Origin: Euglena gracilis
Taxonomy: Eukaryota; Euglenida; Euglenophyceae; Euglenales
Assembly: GCA_039621445.1 (NCBI GenBank)
Contig: CP154954.1
Location: forward strand, 1,798,001-1,862,000
Reading direction: 5' to 3'
DNA length: 64,000 nt
Under the pieces are notes generated by a model that did no database searches, was not told where the DNA came from, and saw only the letters and a list, made by a program, of their open reading frames with translations. Below are positions 40,597 through 51,717 of this stretch, in pieces; position 1 is the first letter of the stretch, and every line of letters starts with the position of its first letter. The translations under genes and the position numbers were made by a program.

Positions 40597-41535
40597 CTGG
40601 GGGGTCGAAAAACGCCAATTTTCGGCTCGAAAACACTTTTTCCGGGTCCAGGAAGCAAAAAAACATGGTTTTGGGCACAAAAAATTTTTTCGATTTTTTT
40701 CGACTTTTTGCCCCGAAAACGGCTAAGTCGGATAGAGGGAAAAGTGTACAAAACGGCCATTTGGACCTGAAAACGGCCGTATCTAGGGCCGGGCGGGGAG
40801 TTGCGGGGAAATCAAAATACCAGTAGATAGGGCGTTCCAAGGGCTCCAAATTAGGTCTCCGGACATTTTTTTCAACTCCCCACCATTTTGGAGATATTTT
40901 GCAAAAACTGGTTTTTGGGCCCATTTTGGGCTCCAAATGGCAGAGTCCCCCCCTGGCGAAACCCCAAAACGGCCATATCTCGGCCCAGGCGGGGAGTTGG
41001 CCCAAACCGCGCATACCGGTGGATAGGGCGTCCCAAAGTTGTGGAATGAGGTACTCTTTACTTTTTCTCAACTCCCCGCCGTTTTCGAGATATTTTGAAT
41101 TTTTCGATTTTTTGACCCCAAAATGACCCATTTTTGGCAGAGTCCCCCCCCCTGGCGAAACCACAAAACGGCCATATCTCGGCCCAGGCGGGGAGTTGGC
41201 CCAAACCGCGCATACCGGTGGACAGGGCGTCCCAAAGTTGTGGAATGAGGTACTCTTTAGTTTTTCTCAACTCCCCGGCGTTTTCGAGATATTTTGAATT
41301 TTTCGATTTTTTGACCCCAAAAATGACCCCCTGTTGCCGGTCCAACAAACTTTCTTTGGAAAAAAACAGTAGACAACTTTTTTGCTCGGGCCAGATCTCC
41401 GGCCTGGCGCGGAGTTGCGGGCAACCTAAGGGCTCTGGACAAACTAGGGACCGTCTCCTAACCTATAGGCTATTAACCTTTCGGGTCCCGAAATCAGGTC
41501 ACATCGATAATCCGCGGGTGCCCGGGCCTACTCAG

Positions 41536-41600
41536 GGGGGGGGGGGGGGGGGGGGGCGGGGGCGGGGGGGGGGGGTCAGGGGGGGTTTGGGGGGGGTGGT
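41536..41600 (+). repeat. Interrupted G-run
   Basis: G tracts of 6-20 bases broken by C, T or A, before module copy 4. Confidence 0.85.
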
Positions 41601-41680
41601 AAGCTTCGCTCTTACTCTAAAGAGATAAGAGCTCAGCGACCAGGGTGTGACGTAGAGCTGAGCTCTTTGGTAGGCCACTG
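41595..41680 (+). repeat. Structured 80-bp module, copy 4
   Basis: Intact stems; the 3' outer element is changed to TAGGCCACTG. It is followed by a 40-base CCGGCGG remnant and then unique sequence at about 41723, so this marks the right edge of the left array. Confidence 0.85.
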
Positions 41681-41722
41681 CGGCCCGACCCGGCCGGCTA
41701 GCGGCCCGGCGGCCCGGCGGCC

Positions 41723-42689
41723 CTGTAGCACAGGTGGTGATGGGGTTAAAATGATATGTTGAAGAATTCAGGGAGCCCTTGTGGAGAAATGAAGAGCATT
41801 GGAGTTATGTAGTATGGTGTTTGCACATGCAAGTACAATTAATTGTGTGTGTGACTTTTTGGTCTTAAAAAGGGGGAAAGAGGGAGTCATTATTATTCGG
41901 GACGCCTCCGAACAGTTGATGCGGCCCAGGCGTGGTTACCCCGATTTCGCACCGCTCCCATCGTCGTTGCCCCTGAAGTGGGGTGACAATGACGGGATGT
42001 CATCGGCTTGGGTATCCCCGGCTATGGGTACCGGGGACCCGCACGGTTGCGGGCGGTTACCTACCTTGCTATCTTGCCGTGGGCAAGCGGTTAGAATTTG
42101 AGGTTTCGCCCTGGGTTGCTGGTGAGGGTTTAGTCGGTGTTTGGTTGTTAGGGTTAGTTAGTGTTAGGTGTGTTGGTGTTAGTTTGCCAGTTAGGAGAGT
42201 GGTCATGGGAGAGGGGATTGGGGAGAGGAGTTTTTTCGAAAGGGGATGTGGCTTTTCCCGTCAGCATGGGGACCGACGTTTGCCATTGGAAAAAGTGGAT
42301 GGTTAATGATGATTAGAGTTAGAGGTACTTACACTTCCGGAGTGTCTATTTGTTTTCGTCTGTGCGCAATGCATTGCAGAAGGAAGCATTTTCATTGACA
42401 AGATTCTCATTCAGAGCATTCTCATTGACACATGAACACAGGAAGCTGATTTGTCTTTTGGCTCTTAGGATGCAGCCTAAATTATCGCCTTGGCGAAGTA
42501 ACTTCGGATGGACGCTGGAATGTCATCGTTGTGCGGCATGTGTGCTTGGAGGCAGAAATTCTGAGATGTGTTGTATTTTACTTACTAATATGTGTGTTGC
42601 TGCTTGTGTGTCTCGCCCATTATCAACGTGTACTGCAATGTGGTTCCTTTGTGCAGCTCATGTACTGGCTCGTTGCATGCTTGCACTCG
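41723..42689. other. Unique non-coding stretch with spliced-leader-like insert
   Basis: Balanced base composition and no protein domain recognised in any frame. It contains a degenerate GGTTAG/GTTAGGGTTAG patch at about 42126-42180 and the spliced-leader match at 42331-42358. The bases at 41905-42110 form several short G/C stems but fit no RNA family that I know. Confidence 0.5.
42331..42358 (+). other. Spliced-leader-like sequence
   Basis: The 28 bases start ACACTTCCGGAGTGTC and end TATTTGTTTTCG. Compared with the Euglena spliced leader as I know it (ACACTTTCTGAGTGTC and then TATT plus a T-run ending CG), 25 of 28 positions agree. The ACACT/AGTGT hairpin is kept. The next bases are TCTGTG, not a GT 5' splice site, so this is more like a reverse-copied trans-spliced mRNA end than a leader RNA gene. 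Confidence 0.7.
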
Positions 42690-45600
42690 CGAAGTGCACA
42701 TTTGCATTTTCACGGTGCACATCGTGCACTCGCCTGGTGCACATCGTGCACTCGTGTGTAGGAAATGAAACGATGGCCACATAGGTGCACATGTTGGGGT
42801 AATGAAACGGTGGCCTCATAGTGGGAAATAAAAGAACCATTTGCATTTTCATGGTGCACATTTGCATTTTCACGGTGCACATCGTGCACTCGCTTGGTGC
42901 ACATCGTGCACTCATGGGTAGGCATTCATGGTGCACATCGTGCACTCGCCTGGTGCACATCGTGCACTCATGGGCAGGCACTGGAAATCTGGCCATGGTG
43001 CAGCTCCTTCACTCCTGGTGCACATCGTGCACTCATGGGTAGGCATTGGACATCTGGCCACGGGCATGACATTTTCTTTCTCCTGGTGCAGCTCCTGCAC
43101 TCGCCTGGTACACATCGTGCACTCATGTTGGGGTAATGAAACGGTGGCCTCGTAGTTGGAAAATATAAGAACCATTTGCATTTTCATGGTGCACATCGTG
43201 CACTCGCTTGGTGCACATCGTGCACTCATGGGTAGGCATTGGAAATCTGGCCACGGGCATGACATTTTCTTTCTCCTTGTGCAGCTCCTGCACTCGCCTG
43301 GTGCACATCGTGCACTCATGTTGGGGTAATGAAACGGTGGCCTCATAGTGGGAAATAAAAGAACCATTTGCATTTTCATGGTGCACATCGTGCACTCGCC
43401 TGGTGCACATCGTGCACTCATGGGTAGGCACTGGAAATCTGGCCATGGTGCAGCTCCTTCGCTCCTGGTGCACATCGTGCACTCATGGGTGGGCATTGGA
43501 CTTCTGGCCACGGGCATGACATTTCCTTTCTCTTGGTGCAGCTCCTGCACTCGCCTGGTGCACATCGTGCACTCACGTGTGGGAAACAAAATGATGGCCT
43601 CACAGTGGGAAATAAAAGAAGCAGTTGCATTTTCATGGTGCACATCGTGCACTCGCTTGGTGCACATCGTGCACTCATGGGTAGGCACTGGAAATCTGGC
43701 CATGGTGCAGCTCCTTCACTCCTGGTGCACATCGTGCACTCATGGGTAGACATTGGACATCTGGCCACGGGCATGCCATTTCCTTTCTCCTGGTGCAGCT
43801 CCTGCACTCGCCTGGTGCACATCGTGCACTCATGGGTAGGCACTGGAAATCTGGCCATGGTGCTGCTCCTTCGCTCTTGGTGCACATCGTGCACTCATGG
43901 GTGGGCATTGGACATCTGGCCACGGGCATGACATTTCCTTTCTCCTGGTGCAGCTCCTGCACTCGCCTGGTGCACATCGTGCACTCATGGGTTGGCACTG
44001 GAAATCTGGCCATGGTGCAGCTCCTTCGCTCCTGGTGCACATCGTGCACTCATGGGTAGGCATTGGAAATCTGGCCACGGGCATGACATTTCCTTTCTCC
44101 TGGTGCAGCTCCTGCACTCGCCTGGTGCACATCGTGCACTCATGTTGGGGTAATGAAACGGTGGCCTCATAGTGGGAAATAAAAGAAACATTTGCATTTT
44201 CATGGTGCACATCGTGCACTCGCCTGGTGCACATCGTGCACTCATGGGTAGGCACTGGAAATCTGGCCATGGTGCAGCTCCTTCGCTCCTGGTGCACATC
44301 GTGCACTCATGGGTGGGCATTGGACATCTGGCCACGGGCATGACATTTCCTTTCTCTTTGTGCAGCTCCTGCACTCGCCTGGTGCACATCGTGCACTCAC
44401 GTGTGGGAAACAAAATGATGGCCTCACAGTGGGAAATAAAAGAAGCAGTTGCATTTTCATGGTGCACATCGTGCACTCGCTTGGTGCACATCGTGCACTC
44501 ATGGGTAGGCACTGGAAATCTGGCCATGGTGCAGCTCCTTCACTCCTGGTGCACATCGTGCACTCATGGGTAGGCATTGGACATCTGGCCACGGGCATGA
44601 CATTTCCTTTCTCCTGGTGCAGCTCCTGCACTCGCCTGGTGCACATCGTGCACTCATGGGTAGGCACTGGAAATCTGGCCATGGTGCAGCTCCTTCGCTC
44701 TTGGTGCACATCGTGCAGTCATGGGTGGGCATTGGACATCTGGCCACGGGCATGACATTTCCTTTCTCCTGGTGCAGCTCCTGCACTCGCCTGGTGCACA
44801 TCGTGCACTCATGGGTAGGCACTGGAAATCTGGCCATGGTGCAGCTCCTTCGCTCCTGGTGCACATCGTGCACTCATGGGTAGGCACTGGAAATCTGGCC
44901 ATGGTGCAGCTCCTTGGCTCCTGGTGCACATCGTGCACTCATGGGTGGGCATTGGACATCTGGCCACGGGCATGACATTTCCTTTCTCCTGGTGCAGCTC
45001 CTGCACTCGCCTGGTGCACATCGTGCACTCATGTTGGGGTAATGAAACGGTGGCCTCATATTGGAAATAAAAGAACCATTTGCATTTTCATGGTGCACAT
45101 CGTGCACTCGCTTGGTGCACATCGTGCACTCATGGGTAGGCATTGGAAATCTGGCCACGGGCATGACATTTCCTTTCTCCTGGTGCAGCTCCTGCACTCG
45201 CCTGGTGCACATCGTGCACTCATGTTGGGGTAATGAAACGGTGGCCTCATAGTGGGAAATAAAAGAAACGTTTGCATATTCATGGTGCACATCGTGCACT
45301 CGCCTGGTGCACATCGTGCACTCATGGGTAGGCACTGGAAATCTGGCCATGGTGCAGCTCCTTCGCTCCTGGTGCACATCGTGCACTCATGGGTGGGCAT
45401 TGGACATCTGGCCACGGGCATGACATTTCCTTTCTCTTGGTGCAGCTCCTGCACTCGCCTGGTGCACATCGTGCACTCACGTGTGGGAAACAAATGATGG
45501 CCTCACAGTGGGAAATAAAAGAAGCAGTTGCATTTTCATGGTGCACATCGTGCACTCGCCTGGTGCACATCGTGCACTCATGGGTAGGCACTGGAAATCT

Positions 45601-46330
45601 GGTCATGGTGCAGCTCCTTCGCTCCTGGTGCACATCGTGCACTCATGGGTGGGCATTGGACATCTGGCCACGGGGGAGACATTTCCTTTCTCCTGGTGCA
45701 GCTGCTTCACTCGCTTGGTGCACATCGTGCACTCACGCGTGGGAAACAAAATGATGGCCTCACAGTGGGAAATTCAAGAACCATTTGCATTTTCATGGTG
45801 CACATCGTGCACTCGGTTGGTGCACATCGTGCACTCATGGGTAGGCACTGGAAATCAGGCCAGGGGCATGACGTTTCCTTTCTCCTGGTGCAGCTGGTGC
45901 ACTCGCCTGGTGCACATCGTGCACTCATGGGTAGGCACTGGAAATCTGGCCATGGTGCAGCTCCTTCGCTCCTGGTGCACATCGTGCACTCATGGGTGGG
46001 CATTGGACATCTGGCCACGGGCATGACATTTCCTTTCTCATGGTGCAGCTCCTGCACTCGCCTGGTGCACATCGTGCACTCATGTTGGGGTAATGAAACG
46101 GTGGCCTCACAGTGGGAAATTGAAGAACCATTTGTATTTTCATGGTGCACATCGTGCACTCGCCTGGTGCACATCGTGCACTCATGGGTAGGCACTGGAA
46201 ATCTGGCCATGGTGCAGCTCCTTCGCTCCTGGTGCACATCGTGCACTCATGGGTGGGCATTGGACATCTGGCCACGGGCATGACATTTCCTTTCTCTGGT
46301 GCAGCTCCTGCACTCGCCTGGTGCACATCG
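42690..46330. repeat. 155-bp GTGCAC satellite
   Basis: A 3.6 kb complex tandem array. The key word GTGCACATCGTGCACTC (two GTGCAC palindromes) occurs several times per unit. It is linked by CATGGGTAGGCACTGGAAAT, CTGGCCATGGTGCAGCTCC and ACGGGCATGACATTTCCTT segments. Period is 155 bases in the regular parts (for example 43675-44000 and 44499-44810), with longer composite units elsewhere. Both strands stay open in several frames because of the repeat, giving H/V/C/T-rich frames that are not credible proteins. Confidence 0.92.
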
Positions 46331-46776
46331 TGCACTCACGTGTGGGAAACAAAATGATGGTCTCAACAGTGCACTCAGTGGGACAATGGCCAGGGGGGGG
46401 GGGCAACGCAGAATGCCATCTCCATAATCCTGGGACAACTGATGATCTGTTCGGTGTACGAAGTGCACTCCTGGTCCGGGTGATGGCCACATGGAGGGGG
46501 AACAACCCAGAATGACATGTCCATTATCCTGGGGCAAAGGGTGCACAATGGTGCACTCTTGGTGCACAACGGTGCACTCAGTGGGACGATGGTCACATGT
46601 GGGGACAACGCAGAATGCCGTGTCCATATTCCTGGGACAACCGCTTATCTGTGCGGTGCACGATGTGCACTCCTAATGCGGGTGATGGCCATGGATAAAA
46701 ACGGTGCAACCCCTACGCTCCTTTGACGAGATCTTTCTGTGGCACATCTTCACTCTGAAAAACCAGATGACTTGTG
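46331..46776. repeat. Degenerate repeat between satellite and transposon
   Basis: Three diverged copies of a unit with AACGCAGAATGCC, a CCATAATCCTGGGACAAC-like segment and a GCGGGTGATGGCCA-like end (near 46403, 46500 and 46605). GTGCAC words still occur. It probably belongs to the 3' flank of the Helitron-like element. Confidence 0.6.
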
Positions 46777-47976
46777 TCACTCAGTTGTTTTTCTCCTCTT
46801 GCTTTGCCGAGCAAGTAGTGGTTCCGGAGGAACTTGTGTAAGGACATCGTAATGTGGTGGATTTCGTTGATAAATCACCGAAAGGATTGGCCCTGCATTC
46901 CCGTATTGTGTGCACAGTCGCCAATGTTCAGCTGCCTCCAAAAATACGTTAATCCTAATGCCGAGCATGTGACATATCAAGACTATCTCGGGCTCTTCAG
47001 CCCAATGGTTGTGGTTTAATAGGGACGTGAGATACTGCTCACGGTGGTGACCAATCCCCATTAGAACATCCCCAACAGGAATGTCAAATCCTGGCACTGT
47101 GGAATTCCATTGGGCCGCAATGAAAGTAGCAAGTCTTTGGCGTAATTGTATTGCATCCCTGGGCTCATTTGAACCCAGAACGCAATAAAAAAAGCAAGAA
47201 CCATCCCCTTTTGCTTTCCAAATTTTCGCAGCCGTCTTTGGAATGCAATCTGATACAGTCATCAACTCAGAACAATCCATGGAAGCATCCATTTGCTCCC
47301 TGGTGCTTTGACGGACGGCATCCATTTGCTCCCTTGTATTTTGATCTCGTAGCGTGTTTTGAACATTTAGTTCCACAACAGCGCTCGCGTCAACATGATC
47401 GGATTCGGTCACTCGAGCATCTATATTGGCGGGATGGTTTGAACTTTTGCAATGTGGTTCATGCAGTTTCCGATGTGCATCCTTCTTCCATGTGCGCCCA
47501 CATCCCATGCGGCACGCATATAAAGCAGAATGTTGTGTTATTGTTGCACAACTTTTCTCGTGATCGTTCCGTGCAGTGTTTGAAGGGTACCTCTGTCCGC
47601 ATCCTTTTCTACACTGAAATTTCAAAACATTTTCCCCACCAGGCTTCAAAACTTTGTCTGCTCCCTTCCCATCATATGATATCCCCACCTGCAGATACAA
47701 GTTTTGCAAATGCTTGAAAGTGAGTGGCATGGACTTGTGCTGGCACATATAATTCACCAGCTGCGCACGGGGAAGTAAGGGAACGTAATCTTCGCACAAT
47801 ACTGTAAAGGTCATCATTACTCCTGAGTTGAATGAGGCGTATGTCCTCTGTGCGTCTGACCCGACTGATACCAACATAGAACGCATTATATGATAGAGTG
47901 GGAGTGATCGGATGGTCCACACACAAAATAATTTTGTCCAATGTTCGACATTGGACACCATGAAAAGTTGTTCCAA
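46777..47976 (-). pseudogene. Helitron OTU-protease segment
   Basis: A 399-codon frame. Residues from about 120 on hold two finger-like units (CRKGCGQRYPSNTARNDHEK SC and CRMGCGRTWKKDAHRKLHEP HC). From about 245 comes an OTU cysteine protease domain: KGDGSCFFYCVLGS with the Asp-Gly-x-Cys nucleophile motif, and NPPHYDVL with the catalytic histidine. The first roughly 100 codons overlap the helicase end in another frame and are not meaningful. A frameshift near 47690-47730 would fuse this to the helicase; alternatively it is a separate ORF. Confidence 0.75.
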
Positions 47977-49266
47977 ACAACAAATTAAAAGGATGTGCCA
48001 TCACTGTCACAATCCCCCTTTTTTTGGACGAAAAATGTATGTAACGCGCGATGTTAACCTCCCGTGGGATGGAAAACAAAGGAATAATTCTTCCACCCTC
48101 CTCTGTGGTGCCGAGAGCAGCATTGTCGGCGATATCCCCTTGAACAATAACATTTATCACCCAAGGGGGGTATTCCAACGTTACAATTTCCCCAGGGCGT
48201 GCACGGAAAATTCTTTCCAACGTCTCCATTGGCTCACTTTCATTGAGCACAATGGAATGGACGGAAGCCCTTGTTCCATTTGACAACCCACGCTCCGGGC
48301 GTATGTTGTATGTCAAAGTGATAGGGCATCCTTGCACAACATGTGCCCACAAGTCCTTCACTTTGGCATACATAACATTTTGAACACCCTCACCAATGCA
48401 CGCGGCAAACTCATTTTTCAATGGCAACTTCCATTTTATTATGGGTTTTCTCGTGCTTTCGGCAAATAAACGAACCATGACTTCATTCACCATATGTACA
48501 CATTTTCGGTCTGTGGATACAATGAGTGCATTTGACCACGACCTGTCCCTATGAAAATCGGAAGGTGATATCATTCTCAACGACGACAGAAATTTGTCTC
48601 GTGCGAGTAGCCCTGGAAGAGAGAAATTTCGGTAAGCTGCCACTGCAGCCATGTGCTCGGGATCCTGAGCCCTATGTTGGGTATTGAGGCTGATCACTTT
48701 GAAGGATTGAAACAATGCATATCCTTCTAATGCATCTATCATTGCTACAGATTGTGTTTTAGGTTTGATGTATAGGTCTCCCCCACCAACTGGGGGGATT
48801 TGAACAAAGTCACCCATCAGAACGACACACATTCCCCCAAAGGGTTCACCGTTGTTGTCGCACACTTTGCGCATGCGTTTGTCAATGTCGCGCAACATTT
48901 TGCAAGTCAACATGGACATTTCGTCGATGAGAAGCACTTTGCAACCTGAAAATTGTGATCGTAAACGATACAATTTTTCCCTTCCTCCATCCTGGACAGT
49001 GTCATTGGCACCGTCGTCTCCATATACACTCAACCCCACCCCATGGTGACACACGTCGACCCACGATGCAGATTGCATGCAGCAACCCCAGAAGGGGCCA
49101 TAAAACGCAAAATGTTTGTCCCAAATGCTGTGGACAGTCGGTTATGCAATTCCCTTGCCATTGTGCTTTTTCCTGTTCCGGGTCCCGCATGTACGACGAC
49201 ACGAGGTGCAGTCGGTTTGCATGATGGATCTGCAATCAAAACGAATTGTACATACTCCGAAATCAT
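47672..49266 (-). pseudogene. Helitron Pif1-type helicase segment, frameshifted
   Basis: The first piece (49266-49030) has Walker A in HAGPGTGKSTMARELHNRL and FMAPSGVAACNLHRGSTC. The second piece (about 49045-47672) has Walker B VLLIDEMSML, the Pif1 motif LMGDFVQIPPVGGG, later LTYNIRPERGLSNG and the arginine-finger region YVGISRVRRTEDIRLIQ. The two pieces are out of frame across a GGGGTGGGG stretch (about 49030-49045). All core SF1B motifs are intact apart from that shift, which suggests recent breakage or a base-call error. Confidence 0.85.
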
Positions 49267-49268
49267 TT

Positions 49269-51717
49269 TTATAAATTTTCTTGTTCCTCAGTCAAAACCA
49301 CGCTGCTCTGCACGCACAATCGTACCGTGGCTGGGTTTGTTCCCACCCCGGAGGCAAGTTGTAGGGGCTGAAAATCATCGCTTTTCAACGCTGCGTACGT
49401 CTTATTCAATGTCTCCGATAAAGGAGCCTTGACATCAAATGGGTTTGCACTATTAATATGCATTGCAAAGCACTCGTTGACATTTGGAGACATTGTCTGC
49501 TGCCCGTTTTCCTCCAAATGCCTGGAGAAAATTTTCAACAGTACGTTCACCAAATTTGGTTCCGCCTGCTCGCATTCTTTCAAACCATCGCTGCTGTACT
49601 TCTGCATGAAGATTGTGAAGGGTGTCGTGAAAATGCTGAATTTTCACGGAATGCCTGATTTCTTGCACGGCACTTCTTTCTGCCACAGCATTGAAACCTA
49701 TGTCGAGTGGGTGTGGCATGCCCCATTTCTTTTGGTTTCTGTTTCTGATAATGGCTGAAAGAATGGAATTTTTTTGTGCAACGGATGTTAGGTTTTTCAA
49801 CCTTTGAACATACGCAAAGCGCGCACGATCTAAATATCGTGCATCTTTTTTGCCTGCACACTCCTCCCATTGGCAAAAATCATCCCATGCTATTTTGGGT
49901 GGATTTTCAAAACTCCACGGAACTATGAAAGTCATCACGTATTGTGCCCAAATGTTTTGGACGCGCGATGGTCCATCCCCTCCTGGCCACTTGGGCAACT
50001 TTTTCCCCGACAAAACTGGGCATCGGAATTGATTCCCCATTTTTTGTACCCATGTTCCAGCCAACAAATGCATATCGTGCAAGTGAAAAGTTGTTCCTCT
50101 TGGACAACCTTCGGGTGGTTCACCATCGACGCTTTCATCATTGGCAGCACTTTGCAACGAAAAATGGGCAGCGTACTCCAGTGCACTTATGCTTTCCAAT
50201 TCACCTCCCCGTAAAGCATAATTGTATGCTGCAGGGATACCAACGATGATTGATTTTCCTTCATGCACAACGGAAACCAGTTCCGTTGCACCTCCCTCTT
50301 CCACAAAAGGGTCATCCAAATTGTCAATCCGACGCGAATGCATTAAGGTAGTAGTTGCATCCAACGTTCTCCTGTCCTTCCCCTTTCCCTTTTGTCCAGC
50401 CAAATGTTGTTGCCCAACTTTTCGTTGTAAACACTCATTTGCTAGATCGTCGTTGGACTCTCCGTCGCCATGCCCGATCTCCGATTCCTCCTGTTCATCC
50501 TCATTGTCATCCTCATCATCGTCATTGCCAATCCTGATTTCCTCGTCAGAATCATCTTCGTCATCACTTTGGCCATGTCCATCAACATCACATGGAAATC
50601 CCCCCTCTCCCCCTAAGTCTGCAGTGCAACAGACTGCTTCCTTATCCTTTGAACTCGTTTTTGAACACGAAATTTCGTTTTCATTTGACTTTCTGTCCCC
50701 TATTTCTGCCATAGCAGGGAAAAGAGCGGGCAAACTAGAGATGTAATGCCAAGGATTCACAATGACAAATTTATGGGATGCATGCCACGATGGATAACCT
50801 AATACTGCCGTGGCTGCCATTTGCGCTCCCACCTCAACCTTCCGATCCATGGCATTAACAACGCGTTTCAAAAGGAGAGCATAATCTTCCTTCTCTTGCA
50901 TTTTGTGTCCAAGCCGTTCCTCAACTTCACCCAGGACATGACGCAAGACCGATAAAACCCCACCCAATTTCACAGGGTTTTTTGTGCAATATCCAACGAC
51001 ATAATTTGCCAATGCCAGCACCCCCACCTCCCCTCCTAGAATTTGCGCATTTGAGTTGCAGGCCAGCACAAAAGATACAAGTTTGCTGCAATCGACGACG
51101 CGACCATCACATTTGTGTGGTCGCTTGGTTTCCCATACCACTAAGTGGCTATCAACTGTGGGATCCTGTGCAATAGTTGCCATGTGTTCCAATGGAATCT
51201 CCTGTAAATCATGCCCACCTGTTTCCATTTTACGTGCAACAAAAAGGTGGGGCCGTGTTTCGCCTAAGTGGGACCCGCATGCACGAGGCATGCCAAAACG
51301 GCAGCCAAACCGTCCGGCAGGTGGTTTGCCGCAGCTCGGTATGAAACAGCGGTGTATTTGCAGGGCCCCCATGACTTCCTCCGCAAATTCCATGATGGAC
51401 GCATATGCTTGTTCAACATTTTCAGGCAATGGAGGCCTTCGTCCTTTTTCTTCCAACATTCTGGGTGCTGGACAATGCTCTCTTTGCCTTTCCTCCCATT
51501 TTTCATGCACATCATTGGAGAGACTAGTGCAAACTTGGGAATCTAGAGCTCTTGCCGCGACCTTTATTGCTTCTTTATCGTGAACAATCGCATCCAGTAT
51601 GTGTGGTGGAATTCCCCCCCAGAACACCCCGTGCCCATGCAATGAACCTCGGGATTGAGCCTCGGTGCAAATGACTGCAGCTATTGGTGTCCCATGCATG
51701 CCAACTTTTCTGGACAC
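49269..51717 (-). pseudogene. Helitron Rep (HUH-type nuclease) segment
   Basis: A 754-codon frame ends at 49453, and an adjacent frame (49607-49269) carries on to the helicase. Near the start, TEAQSRGSLHGHGVFWGG (residues 18-35) is the Rep metal-binding HxH motif. A Cys/His cluster, CFIPSCGKPPAGRFGCRFG, lies at about 124-142. NYVVGYCTKNPVK carries the paired tyrosines Y239 and Y243, the Helitron two-tyrosine nuclease. An acidic stretch (DDEDDSDEEI and following) is near 400. Frameshifts at about 51700 and 49500 separate it from its neighbours. Confidence 0.85.

Larger units (their letters stand above)
35695..41722. repeat. Left GC-rich higher-order repeat array
   Basis: Non-coding array with blocks in a recurring order. 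There is an inverted-repeat-rich block with core CGTATCTCGGGCTAGGCGGG (35695-36098, 36765-37137, 39250-39822, 40770-41535). A G-run follows, then an 80-bp structured module, a CCGGCGG tract, a 19-bp minisatellite and a 162-bp repeat rich in TTTTTTCGATTTTTTTCGAC. Long open frames here are by-products of biased composition. The same blocks recur at 57017-64000 in the same orientation. Base composition is wholly unlike the plastid half. Confidence 0.9.

Noticed and set aside
41799-42306. Two overlapping frames of 100-107 codons before the spliced-leader match
   Set aside because: They have no domain similarity and mutually overlapping frames; base composition gives open frames of this size by chance in GC-rich DNA.
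46438-46470. Possible hammerhead ribozyme (CTGATGA followed by a short stem and CGAAG)
   Set aside because: The required GAAA core and closing stems I and III are not present; similarity stops at the CTGATGA heptamer.
42350-46627. Long open frames on both strands in the GTGCAC satellite (up to 263 codons, rich in H, C, V, T)
   Set aside because: They arise because the tandem unit lacks stops in several frames on both strands; they have no domain, shift with the repeat unit and overlap one another.
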